Positions 1 to 7,605 of a DNA stretch of 64,000 nucleotides are shown here, one piece after another. The stretch lies in NCBI RefSeq assembly GCF_026153205.1, contig NZ_JAPFBW010000017.1:78049-142048 (forward strand), read 5' to 3'. Position 1 is the first letter of the stretch, and each line of letters begins with the position of its first letter. The position numbers were made by a program, and so were the translations under genes. The stretch comes from Aquabacterium sp. A7-Y (GTDB lineage Bacteria; Pseudomonadota; Gammaproteobacteria; Burkholderiales; Burkholderiaceae_C). The notes under the pieces are model-generated. The model saw only the letters and a program-made list of their open reading frames with translations, was not told where the DNA came from and searched no databases.

Positions 1-222
1 GGGCATCGTCTCCCCTTGACTGCGAAGTTCGCGCAATAGCATGAGCCCCTCACCGTCGGGCAAGCCGAGATCCAGCAGCATGCTGTCCTGCTGCTCCTCC
101 CTCAGAAAGTCCCTGGCTTCTTTCAATCGACGCACCCACACCATATGCCAGCCCGCATGGCGCAGTCCTTGCGCCAGCGCGGCACCGAGTGCCAAATCAT
201 CTTCGACCAGTAATGCATGCAC
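1..222 (-). CDS. OmpR-family response regulator, N-terminal receiver part (runs off the window)
   Basis: Reading leftwards from a GTG at 222, 74 codons stay open to the window edge and give a receiver domain. The acidic pocket is seen in VEDD near the start (E7, D8, D9) and the phospho-acceptor as D51 in LLDLGLPDGEG, a wording typical of the QseB/PmrA type of OmpR-family regulators. The DNA-binding half lies outside the window. The reading frame has no ATG at this point, so GTG is the only sensible start. Two 11-bp-spaced direct repeats elsewhere in the window (7540 and 25665) are of the kind such regulators bind, but linking them to this gene is inference. It is on the same strand as the exporter operon to its right, 486 bases away. 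Confidence 0.8.
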   Translation of the reverse strand, partial: MHALLVEDDLALGAALAQGLRHAGWHMVWVRRLKEARDFLREEQQDSMLLDLGLPDGEGLMLLRELRSQGETMP

Positions 223-708
223 GGCTGTTGTCCTGAACTGAAAGTTCGTTGATGAAACCTGCCGAGAAACGCGCGCATTCGTCGTCGAGGTGTGCGCTCT
301 GGGCGCCGACCCGGGTGTGCGGCTTGGCCCAGGCTGCGGCGTTTGTCGACAGGATGCACCTTTCAGCCGGTCCGAGGCAACAGTTTTCCACCGAGCCACG
401 CCAATGTCCTGAACCGGAGGTCGGTCGATGAAACGCCGGAACTTGAGCGGCGGGAAGCCTGCTTCAAGGAACTTCCGGTTCAGGGAGAGTGGCGTCTTTG
501 CGCGTCGTGTCGAACCACTGTTCAGAAGTGTTCGAACTTCTTCCACCTTGACCTTGTCCCGGCGGCAGTGGCGCGCGTAAGGGCCGTGTCAATCATACGT
601 GATGGGAAGGGTGGGGACCCCATCCTGGGTCCTGGAGTGTTCGACAGGACTGATTGATCTTGCAGGGGTTGCCGGGACAGATGAAGGCCACTGCCCAGGG
701 CGAAAGGT
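223..708. other. Intergenic region between the exporter operon and the response regulator
   Basis: No open frame here has a family match or convincing ribosome-binding site. It should hold the promoter of the response regulator. An inverted repeat GGACCC-6-GGGTCC at 615-632 lies beyond the 3' end of the MFS gene and may be part of a terminator, but no T-run follows it on the minus strand. An imperfect palindrome around GTGTTCGAACTT lies near 530-545. I see nothing else. Confidence 0.5.
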
Positions 709-1932
709 CTATCGCGACGTCCGGACCCGCCACCGCTTTCTGAAAAGCAAGACAAGCACCGGCATGGGCAGCATCATGAAAGTGCAGGCCGCGAGCGCGA
801 TGTCCGTCCCGGCCTGGCTGACCACCCAGCCGAAAGCGGCGGTCCCGGCCACGTCAGCGGCACTTCCGAGCGAGCCGACCAGAGCCAGGAACAGGGTGCG
901 CATCGGCGCCGCGACGGCCAGCAGCATCAGGCTTTCCAGGAGCGGCAACAGCGGGGCCAGCATCGCTGAGGTGAGCAGGATCCCCAGGGTCAGGACCCAG
1001 GTCTCTGGCAACCACCCTACGAGACCGACCTGAAGGACGGCACCGACGAGACCCAGCAGGATGAGCATGAACTGCCGGGTTGCCGGCTGCGCGTGTTCGG
1101 TTTGGACCAGAACGAGCCCGGCGGCCAGACCCATCCCGCCAGCGGCGATCAGGGCGCCGAATACATCCGCACTGCGTTGATGGCTGGTCAGATGAGCCGG
1201 AACCAGCAGGTTGTCCAAGGGGCCGAAGACGAAATTCAAGCACACCGTGAGCGACACCACGATGACCACTTGCGGCGGCCAGGGGCCGGCCGCGAAGAGG
1301 CTCTTGAGGCCCGGTGCCGGACCGGGCGGGCGGCGGCCGTCGCGAGGCAGCAGCGCCGCGAGTGCGATCGCCACCACCAGGGAGATGGCGCTGCTCGCAA
1401 GCAGCAGCAGCGTCACCCATCCGGCCTCGATGCCCCAACCCGCGCACAGGCTTCCGAACACCACCCCCACGATGCCCCAGAGCCAGTTGGCCCCCGAGAA
1501 CCCGACCAGCGGCTGTCGACACAGGCGCGCGATGAGAGGAACGCGTGCCGAAAAACCGACATCCGCCATGCCGTCGGCCACCAGCGCGGTCAGGACGAGC
1601 CCGAAGGCGCTGAGCGTGAACCCCAGCAGCCACAGGACGGTGGCTCCTGCCAGACACAGGACGGCTGCGAACGCTGCTGCCACGGTCATGCGCCGGGGAC
1701 CGGCCCAGCGGCTTGCGGGCGGGGCCAGCAGGTTGCCGACGATGGCGGCCGCGACGATCAGCGCCGATGCCATCCCCAGCCACGCCGTCCCGAGGGCGGC
1801 CTGCGTGACGGACCAGGGCAGCAGCACCGCGAGCACACCCTCGACAAAGGACCCCGGCACCACCACCGCCGCGCGCAATGCCCGGATCGGGTAGGCGGTC
1901 GCGGCGCTTCTGTATTCGGCAGGATGGGCCAT
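709..1932 (-). CDS. MFS transporter, last gene of the exporter operon
   Basis: A 407-residue integral membrane protein of about 12 hydrophobic segments with the usual MFS break into two halves around the hydrophilic loop near residues 205-220. The ATG at 1932 lies 5 bases after the stop of the outer-membrane factor gene; an upstream in-frame start at 1971 would overlap that gene and adds nothing conserved. The order with the ABC exporter genes on its right indicates co-transcription. The substrate cannot be read from the sequence. Because the operon faces away from a lipid-like biosynthetic cluster, an efflux role for that product or its intermediates is plausible but inferred. Confidence 0.75.
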   Translation of the reverse strand: MAHPAEYRSAATAYPIRALRAAVVVPGSFVEGVLAVLLPWSVTQAALGTAWLGMASALIVAAAIVGNLLAPPASRWAGPRRMTVAAAFAAVLCLAGATVLWLLGFTLSAFGLVLTALVADGMADVGFSARVPLIARLCRQPLVGFSGANWLWGIVGVVFGSLCAGWGIEAGWVTLLLLASSAISLVVAIALAALLPRDGRRPPGPAPGLKSLFAAGPWPPQVVIVVSLTVCLNFVFGPLDNLLVPAHLTSHQRSADVFGALIAAGGMGLAAGLVLVQTEHAQPATRQFMLILLGLVGAVLQVGLVGWLPETWVLTLGILLTSAMLAPLLPLLESLMLLAVAAPMRTLFLALVGSLGSAADVAGTAAFGWVVSQAGTDIALAACTFMMLPMPVLVLLFRKRWRVRTSR

Positions 1933-1937
1933 GGCAG

Positions 1938-3368
1938 TTACCGGCCCAGTGCCTTCTGAGCGGCCACCCACGCCGTCATCAGTTCATGGCGACGCAGGTG
2001 GTGCCCAGTGGTCGCGTCGAGCAAGGCCCGTTCCGAACGCAGGAGCGCCGGCCGGCCGGAAACGCCTGCCCGCACGGCAGCCCGCAGGGCGTCGCGATCG
2101 GCAGCGCGGCGCTGCCGCTGTTGTTCGGCGATCTGGAGTCGCTGGCCGGCTGCCTGGGTTTCGTGGAGCGCGTTGTCGATCTCGGCGAGGGCCTCCAGCA
2201 CGGTCTTGCGGTAGAGGGCGTTTTGTTCGGCCAGGGTGGCTGTCGCGAGCTTCGTCCTTGCTTCCCTGCGTCCACCGTCGAGCAAAGGCAGCTGAAGCGC
2301 TGCCTGCGCCACCCAGACCAGCGCGTCGCGTGTGAGCCAGCGGCGCAGTGCTTCGCTCACATACCCTGTACTGCCGGTCAGGGTCAGCGCCGGATAGCGC
2401 TCCAGTTGCGTCCGTCGGGCCTCGACGCCGGCCGCGACGACCCGTTGCCACGCGGCCGCGACATCGGGGCGCTCGGCCACGGCGGAGGCCGACAGGCCCG
2501 CCGGGACCGCACCGGAAAGCGGGGTGCGGGAGAAGTAGCCCTCGACCGGTGGCAGCTTCAGGTCCGCCGCAGAGCTGCCGGTCAACACCGCCAGCCGCGT
2601 GAGCGCGGAAGCACGGTCGCGCTGCAGGACCACGTCGGCATCCTGCAGCTGCGATAAGTCGCTTTGTGCCTCGAGGACTTCAGCCCGTGTGCCCACACCT
2701 GCCTCGAGGCGGGACGTTTCGGCTTGCAGGATGGCGTGCTGAAGCGCCACAGCGCGCCGGTGGTCCTGCAGCTGGTCATCGAGTGACCGAATGTCGGCAT
2801 AGGCCAGCACCACTTCGCGGACCAGCCAGCGCCGGGCCGCCTCGAGGTCGCATTCGCTCGCCGCCTGTTCCAGCTCGGCGGCTTGCTGCCCGGACTTCAA
2901 GCGCCCGAGGAGATCGATCTCATAGCTGGCCTCCACCTGCGCTGCAAACCGCGACTGCCGGAACGGGGGCGTCTCGGCACGCAGGCCCTCGCTGTCGCGC
3001 ACCGAGCTGCGCGGAACCCGCTCGCGCGACACGGCGCCGACGGCGTCCACGCGCGGCGCGCGGGCTGCCGACGATTCGGCGACACCGGCGCGTGCCTGCT
3101 CCAGGCGTGCCAGCGCCACGGCCACATCCAGGTTGCCCGCCCGGCTGCGGGTGAGCAGCGCCTCGAGCTCCGGGTCGGCCAGTGTTTTCCACCATCCCTG
3201 CGATGCAGGCCGGTCGGCTGGCACGGCGTCGCCGCCGGGTGCGTCCGCTGCACAGGCCGAGCTGGCCGGCAGCACGGTGGCTTCCGGGAGCGCCACCGGG
3301 GGCGTTGCGCAAGCGCCCAGGGCCAGGGCCAGGGCGGCTGCAGCAAGGATCAAGGTGAGGCGGGACAT
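1938..3368 (-). CDS. Outer-membrane factor lipoprotein, TolC/NodT family
   Basis: A 476-residue protein opening with a lipoprotein signal: a short hydrophobic run followed by the lipobox LGAC, so Cys19 is the likely acylated residue. Length and the two alpha-helical, Ala/Gln/Glu/Arg-rich repeats of about 200 residues are those of the outer-membrane efflux family (two OEP domains) that trimerises into the TolC-like tunnel. It follows the membrane-fusion gene by 8 bases and precedes the MFS gene by 5. It should supply the outer-membrane channel for the ABC/MFP pair encoded just upstream. Confidence 0.87.
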   Translation of the reverse strand: MSRLTLILAAAALALALGACATPPVALPEATVLPASSACAADAPGGDAVPADRPASQGWWKTLADPELEALLTRSRAGNLDVAVALARLEQARAGVAESSAARAPRVDAVGAVSRERVPRSSVRDSEGLRAETPPFRQSRFAAQVEASYEIDLLGRLKSGQQAAELEQAASECDLEAARRWLVREVVLAYADIRSLDDQLQDHRRAVALQHAILQAETSRLEAGVGTRAEVLEAQSDLSQLQDADVVLQRDRASALTRLAVLTGSSAADLKLPPVEGYFSRTPLSGAVPAGLSASAVAERPDVAAAWQRVVAAGVEARRTQLERYPALTLTGSTGYVSEALRRWLTRDALVWVAQAALQLPLLDGGRREARTKLATATLAEQNALYRKTVLEALAEIDNALHETQAAGQRLQIAEQQRQRRAADRDALRAAVRAGVSGRPALLRSERALLDATTGHHLRRHELMTAWVAAQKALGR

Positions 3369-3376
3369 GGGCGGGC

Positions 3377-4324
3377 TCAGGTCTTGAAGAAACGAACGAT
3401 GACTCGCTGGCCGATCAACAGCTCCTTCGTGTCGAGCGCGATGACCGCCTCCACCACCCGGCTGTCCTGTCGCTCCGCCGGGTCCTCGCTGGGCGTCCGC
3501 TGTCCCACCACCTTGCCGAGCCGAACCACCTTGCCTTGCCAGCGCCTCGAAGGGTCCGCCTCCAGCACGATCTCGGTGTTCTGGCCGGGCTTGACCGCAG
3601 CCAGGTACTGCTCCTCCAGTTCGGCACGCACGATGCGGGCTTCGTCGGGGGCAAAAAGAAACAAGGGCGTCAGGTTGAGCGTGCTGACGCCATGGCCCGG
3701 CCGCACCTGGCGCTGGATGATTTGTCCGTCGAGCGGCGCGATGATGCGCCGCTCTTCGACTTCACGTGCGGCGACCGCGGCGCGCGCTTGCGCGGTGTCG
3801 ATCGCCGCACGGGCGGCCTGCTCGGCGATGACGGCGAGCAAGTGCGCGTCACGCGCGCGGTCCAGGTCCTGGCGCGGGACCGTGTCATCCTGCGCGATCG
3901 CCTGCAGGCGGTTCACCTCACGAGCGGCGGCCTGCCGTTCGACCTCGGCCTTTTTCAGTTCCTGCCGGGCTTGAGCCGCTTCGCGATCGGCCAGCGCGAG
4001 TTGGCGGATCGCCAAGGTGTCGTCGAGGCGGGCGAGGACCTGCCCCGCCTTGACGCGGGCGCCTTCCTCGACATGCACGCTGGCGATCACGCCGTCCTGG
4101 CTCGCCGACAGCCGGATGATGCCGCCGTCCAGATCGACGCGTCCCTTGGCGCTCGCCACCGCAGCCCGGGAGAGCTGTTCCGCTTGTTGCGGGGAGTCCG
4201 GCGGGCCCTCGGCGGTTTTTTCTTCGCACGCCGTCAGCCCGCACAGCGCGAGCAGCAGCAGCGCGATGCGCAGAGCCGGAAAGCCGGGCGGGTCGGAAGC
4301 GCTTGGGGTTCGGAGTGTTTGCAT
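3377..4324 (-). CDS. Periplasmic membrane-fusion (HlyD/MacA-type adaptor) lipoprotein
   Basis: A 315-residue adaptor with a signal segment ending in LTAC (lipobox). A biotinyl/lipoyl-like half motif follows (VHVEEGARVKAGQVLARLDD), then a coiled-coil hairpin rich in Ala/Arg/Gln/Glu, then the second lipoyl half (IIAPLDGQIIQRQVRPGHGV) and a beta-barrel. This is the layout of HlyD/DevB/MacA adaptors, which bridge an inner-membrane ABC permease to a TolC-type channel. I use the ATG at 4324, 13 bases past the ATPase stop codon; an in-frame ATG at 4369 would overlap that gene and lengthen the pre-signal region to an unusual extent. Neither start has a strong ribosome-binding site. Confidence 0.85.
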   Translation of the reverse strand: MQTLRTPSASDPPGFPALRIALLLLALCGLTACEEKTAEGPPDSPQQAEQLSRAAVASAKGRVDLDGGIIRLSASQDGVIASVHVEEGARVKAGQVLARLDDTLAIRQLALADREAAQARQELKKAEVERQAAAREVNRLQAIAQDDTVPRQDLDRARDAHLLAVIAEQAARAAIDTAQARAAVAAREVEERRIIAPLDGQIIQRQVRPGHGVSTLNLTPLFLFAPDEARIVRAELEEQYLAAVKPGQNTEIVLEADPSRRWQGKVVRLGKVVGQRTPSEDPAERQDSRVVEAVIALDTKELLIGQRVIVRFFKT

Positions 4325-4337
4325 GCTGAGGGGTCCG

Positions 4338-5048
4338 TCATGAGGGGGAGGGTCCTGCAGCGCGCTCATCCCGGGTGACCACGCCGTCTTCCAGGTGGAT
4401 CACGCGGTCGGCATGCGACAGCAGGCGCGGGTCGTGTGTCACGCCGAGAACGGTCGCGCCATGTCCGGTGGCGATGCGCTTGAGCAGATCGATGACGATC
4501 TGGCCGTTGTTCTTGTCGAGTGCCGAGGTCGGTTCGTCGGCGAACAGCAGTTGTGGACGTTTCACCAGGGCGCGCGCGATCGCGACACGTTGCTTTTCGC
4601 CGCCGGACAGCTCGGCCGGGCGCAGGTGGCTGCGGTCGTGCAAACCCACTTCGTCGAGGGCGGACTGGGCGCGTTGCCGCGCCGGGGCGCCGTGCACACC
4701 GAGGTATTGGAGCGGCAGGATGACGTTGTCGAGGGCGCTCAGGGAGCTGAAGAGGTTGAAACCCTGGAAGACAAATCCGCAATGCTCCAGCCGGAAGCGA
4801 TCCAAGTCCTTTTCGCCGAGCGCCCAGAGATCCTGTTCCAGCGCTCGGACACTGCCCGTGTCGGGCCGCAGCAGGCCGGACAGCATCGAAAGCAGGGTGC
4901 TTTTTCCGGAGCCGGAGGGACCGACAATCAAGGTCAGCTCGCCCGGGAAGATGTCGAGCGAGCTGTCCTTGATGACCTGCTGCGTGACCTTTCCGGTGAC
5001 AAAGGCCTTCGAGATGCCGCGGCTGTACAGGCTGGGAGTGGCTGTCAT
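4338..5048 (-). CDS. ABC transporter ATP-binding protein (MacB/LolD/DevA type)
   Basis: A 236-residue single nucleotide-binding domain. Visible are the Walker A GPSGSGKST, the Q-loop region QGFNLFSSLSALDNV, the signature LSGGEKQR, Walker B LLFADEPTSALD and the switch histidine in GVTHD. The wording is that of the MacB/LolD/DevA subfamily, whose ATPases drive FtsX-type permeases that perform mechanotransmission or lipid/peptide export instead of classic import. It starts 3 bases after the permease gene ends and runs into the adaptor gene, so the three are one transcription unit. Confidence 0.92.
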   Translation of the reverse strand: MTATPSLYSRGISKAFVTGKVTQQVIKDSSLDIFPGELTLIVGPSGSGKSTLLSMLSGLLRPDTGSVRALEQDLWALGEKDLDRFRLEHCGFVFQGFNLFSSLSALDNVILPLQYLGVHGAPARQRAQSALDEVGLHDRSHLRPAELSGGEKQRVAIARALVKRPQLLFADEPTSALDKNNGQIVIDLLKRIATGHGATVLGVTHDPRLLSHADRVIHLEDGVVTRDERAAGPSPS

Positions 5049-5051
5049 GGA

Positions 5052-6176
5052 CTAGCGAAGCAAGGACGCAGGCTCTGCGTTCAACAGCGGGCGCAGCGCC
5101 AGCAAGCCCGAGAGGACGGCGATACCCGCCATGAGGCAGGCCACAGTCGCCAGCATCCACCAGGGAAAGTCCATCGCGATGCGAAACTGCTCGCCCACCC
5201 AGGCGATGGCCAGCGTGAGAACCGCCGTCACGGCCAGGCCCACCGCACCCACCCACAGCGACTGCTCGATCACGACCTGGCGCAAGGAGCGCTGCGACAC
5301 GCCGAGTGCTCGCAAGGCCGCGAACTCCTTCACCGACGCGATGACGGCCCCCGCCAGGGTCTGGCTCGTGATCGCGATGCCGACGATCAGCGCCAGCAGC
5401 GACGCGAAACCCGAGCCTATGCCCGAGCCGGATTCGAGCAGCCAGTAGCTCTGCGACCGCACCGAGAGCTCGTGCGCCGGCCAGACGCTGTAGCGCGGCA
5501 GGGGACCTGGATCGGCGAGCTGCTGCGCGACGTCCTCGGTGTCGAAGCCGGGGCGCAGGCGCACCAGATAGAAGGTGACCTGCTCGGCGGTTTCCGGTGC
5601 CAGCGAGCGGGCTGTCGCGAAGGACGTCAGGATGTTGACACCGCCTACGGCGCGCAGGCCCTCGACGACACCCGCGATGTAGGCGCGCTTGCCATTGATC
5701 TCGATGGCCTTGCCGACTTCGGCGCCGAGCTTCGCCACGTCGGCACCGTCGACCAGAATGGCACCCGGCTCCCTGAGCAGGGCTCGTTCCGAGCGCGTGA
5801 GCAGCTGGCGGAAGGCCAAAGCCTGGTCCCCGGCGTCAATGGCATTGATGAGGACCGACACCGGCACCCCGTCGGCGCGCCGAAGGTCGCCGTAGGCGCT
5901 GACATACCGTTCGATGCGTTCGACCCCCGGATGCGTCCATGCGGCAGCATCGCTGGTCGGGCTGATCGGGCGACCGAGGTCGACACTTTCGGTATTGCGG
6001 AATCCGATCCATAGATGGGCCGCCGACTTGTCGACGATGACCGAGACCGTGCCGAACAGGCCGAGGAGAAGGGCCAATTGCACGACAACGAGCAGGCCGG
6101 CGAAGGTGATCGCCAGCACGGCGGCCAGGTAGCGCCGCCATTCGTAGATCAGGTTGGCACGGGCGATCGAGACCAT
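5052..6176 (-). CDS. ABC transporter permease with FtsX domain, DevC-like
   Basis: A 374-residue permease with one transmembrane helix near residues 14-40, a periplasmic domain of about 200 residues and three closely spaced helices in the last 130 residues, the FtsX/MacB fold. The length and absence of a fused ATPase fit DevC (heterocyst-glycolipid exporter subunit) better than MacB, which is about 650 residues with an N-terminal ATPase. DevC family members work with a DevA-type ATPase and DevB-type adaptor plus an outer-membrane TolC, all of which are encoded downstream. Assignment to DevC instead of another small FtsX permease is by architecture only. Confidence 0.8.
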   Translation of the reverse strand: MVSIARANLIYEWRRYLAAVLAITFAGLLVVVQLALLLGLFGTVSVIVDKSAAHLWIGFRNTESVDLGRPISPTSDAAAWTHPGVERIERYVSAYGDLRRADGVPVSVLINAIDAGDQALAFRQLLTRSERALLREPGAILVDGADVAKLGAEVGKAIEINGKRAYIAGVVEGLRAVGGVNILTSFATARSLAPETAEQVTFYLVRLRPGFDTEDVAQQLADPGPLPRYSVWPAHELSVRSQSYWLLESGSGIGSGFASLLALIVGIAITSQTLAGAVIASVKEFAALRALGVSQRSLRQVVIEQSLWVGAVGLAVTAVLTLAIAWVGEQFRIAMDFPWWMLATVACLMAGIAVLSGLLALRPLLNAEPASLLR

Positions 6177-6183
6177 GCCTGTC

Positions 6184-6675
6184 TCACCGGCAGCCCGTCG
6201 TCACGGGGGTGATCACGCGCAGCAGCCAATGGGTCTCGACGAGCACGCCCAGCGGGCCCAGAACGTCGAGACGCGCCTGGTTCTCGGAGACGTGCGTCAG
6301 GGTTGCCGTGTGGTGTTCGGGCTCCTTCCCGTCGAGCTTTTCTTCCGGATCGGCCACCCAGCCTTTCCACTGCGCCGGACGCTCGGATGCCGCGCCGGAC
6401 CGGCGCAGGTCCCCCATCACGCGAAAGCCGCACAGCAGGCCTCGAACCTCGGGATCGGCGACCTCGGGTTCACGCGGCAAGCCCACGATGGCCGCGCAAA
6501 GCGTGTCGCTGGCGCCGGGGCAGGCGCGGATGTCGACGACCGTGCCGTCGCTCACGAACTGCCAGGGTCCCGACATCGCCGCCAAGGCCGGTGCGGCCCC
6601 AAGAGCCCACAGCATCGAGACGAAAAACGGAGTACTCCGTCGCATAAATGCTTTCGCTTGCAAGCTGGATGGCAT
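6184..6675 (-). CDS. DUF2147-like exported protein
   Basis: A 163-residue protein with a signal peptide ending near PALA-AM. The mature part begins GPWQFVSDGTVVDIRACPGASDTLCAAIVGLP, the start typical of DUF2147 proteins (small periplasmic or outer-membrane-facing beta-barrel-like proteins of unknown role). The ATG at 6675 has a GGAG sequence 10 bases upstream inside the end of tetR; an internal ATG at 6645 has no such site. It sits between the repressor and the exporter, 7 bases before the permease gene. An operator-like palindrome overlaps its codons 11-16, so its 5' end doubles as regulatory DNA. Function unknown. Confidence 0.65.
   Translation of the reverse strand: MPSSLQAKAFMRRSTPFFVSMLWALGAAPALAAMSGPWQFVSDGTVVDIRACPGASDTLCAAIVGLPREPEVADPEVRGLLCGFRVMGDLRRSGAASERPAQWKGWVADPEEKLDGKEPEHHTATLTHVSENQARLDVLGPLGVLVETHWLLRVITPVTTGCR
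6625..6644. promoter_or_regulatory. Probable TetR operator, copy 2 (inside the 5' end of the DUF2147 gene)
   Basis: Contains the perfect 14-bp palindrome ACGGAGTACTCCGT (6627-6640). The whole 20 bp agree at 18 positions with the site at 7294-7313 in front of tetR. Two such matches in one operon, one beside the repressor's own start codon, make a TetR binding site likely. That this repressor binds it is inferred. Confidence 0.6.
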
Positions 6676-6681
6676 AAGGTC

Positions 6682-7281
6682 TTACTCCTTCTTCAGAAAG
6701 TAGCTGCCGACCAGATCCGCCAACGCTTTCGCGGTGGACGCGGCGTCAAGCCGGACCCCGATCTCGGCCTCGAACTGCAGCCCCGAAATGATGGACAGAA
6801 GCAGGTGGCTGGCGCCGGCACAGTCGAGCCCGGGGCGAACCCACCCGGCTTCCTGGCCGCGCCGCAGTTCTTGCGTCAGGGTGGTTCTCGACTGCCGGTC
6901 CAGCTCCAGAATGCGGGCGCGCCCCACCGGGTCCCGCGCCAGTTCCAGCCAGCTGTCCGCGCCGAGATCGAACTCGGTCGGTCGCAGCAGCTCTTCGAAG
7001 TCGGTGTCGGTCAGTTGACTGAGCCATTCGAGACCGGCCTTGCTCGCCAGAAACTCCAGATCGGCCTTGTAGCTGTCGAACTCGAGTTGTGCGATGGCCG
7101 CAATCATCTCTTGCTTGGTCGTGAAATACCTGAAGACGGTGCCGGCGCTCATGCCGGCTTCCGTGCAGATGTCTTCGGTGCGTGCCAGATGGAAGCCCTT
7201 GGCCTTGAAGACCCGTGCAGCGGCACTCAGGATGGACCTGCGACGCTGCTGATGCAGCTGTTCGTCCTTGGTTCTGGCCAT
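6682..7281 (-). CDS. TetR/AcrR-family repressor, first gene of the exporter operon
   Basis: A 199-residue regulator. The N-terminal helix-turn-helix is clear: ILSAAARVFKAKGF, then TRTEDICTEAGMSAGTVFRYF-like wording (here ARTEDICTEAGMSAGTVFRYF) and TKQEMIAAI. The C-terminal ligand domain is not diagnostic. The ATG at 7281 is used; a longer frame to 7341 would cover the likely operator. The gene is read together with the DUF2147 and exporter genes, and a palindrome-like site lies 12 bases upstream of its start codon, so autorepression of the whole operon is the simplest model. The divergent partner is the lipid synthase gene starting at 7606; the ligand could be that product, which is inference. 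Confidence 0.88.
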   Translation of the reverse strand: MARTKDEQLHQQRRRSILSAAARVFKAKGFHLARTEDICTEAGMSAGTVFRYFTTKQEMIAAIAQLEFDSYKADLEFLASKAGLEWLSQLTDTDFEELLRPTEFDLGADSWLELARDPVGRARILELDRQSRTTLTQELRRGQEAGWVRPGLDCAGASHLLLSIISGLQFEAEIGVRLDAASTAKALADLVGSYFLKKE

Positions 7282-7293
7282 CGGATGAAAAAT

Positions 7294-7313
7294 AAACGGA
7301 GTAGTTCGTCGCA
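7294..7313. promoter_or_regulatory. Probable TetR operator, copy 1 (in front of tetR)
   Basis: The 20 bp (AAACGGAGTA then GTTCGTCGCA) differ at only two positions from the site at 6625-6644, which carries a perfect palindrome. It lies 12 bases upstream of the repressor's ATG, where a bound repressor would block transcription start. Confidence 0.6.
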
Positions 7314-7539
7314 GTTTAAGGAGGCTGCGCACCGACGTCAAGCGCGCCCGGGAGAGCCGGCTCGACCGACACGCTGCTGCCCCTAAGGGCAGGTCTGCGC
7401 CGACCGAGTTGTCGCTTCCTGGGCAGGCCTTGCGGGAAGTCTGCGCCGAGACCCATGCGTCGCCGGTCGAGTCTGACCATTCCTTCGCGAACTTGAGGAA
7501 TCGCTACTCACCTTCACGACTCGGTTCACTGGTGTGAGG

Positions 7540-7555
7540 CTAAGGAAACGCTAAG
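7540..7555 (+). promoter_or_regulatory. Direct repeat with 11-bp period upstream of the synthase operon
   Basis: CTAAG is repeated after 11 bp. This spacing is that of OmpR/PhoB-family response-regulator boxes, where two protomers bind head-to-tail one helical turn apart. A closer match to the PmrA/QseB consensus is present at 25665-25681. Function inferred from spacing only. Confidence 0.35.
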
Positions 7556-7605
7556 ACGCCTGTGGCACCTTAGACCACTGTCAGAACGACGTGGTGGAGA
7601 AGCGA

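Larger units (their letters stand above)
7282..7605. promoter_or_regulatory. Divergent regulatory region between tetR and the lipid synthase operon
   Basis: About 320 bases with no gene. It holds the tetR-side operator (7294-7313), a short hairpin CTGCCC-CTAA-GGGCAG (7377-7392), and, 50 bases before the synthase start, the direct repeat CTAAG-6-CTAAG (7540-7555). I could not assign a confident sigma-70 -35/-10 pair for the synthase operon. Confidence 0.5.

Noticed and set aside
7563..7576. TGGCAC followed by TTAGACC as a sigma-54 promoter for the synthase operon
   Set aside because: There is no TTGC at the -12 position with 10-base spacing; the match is only to the -24 half.
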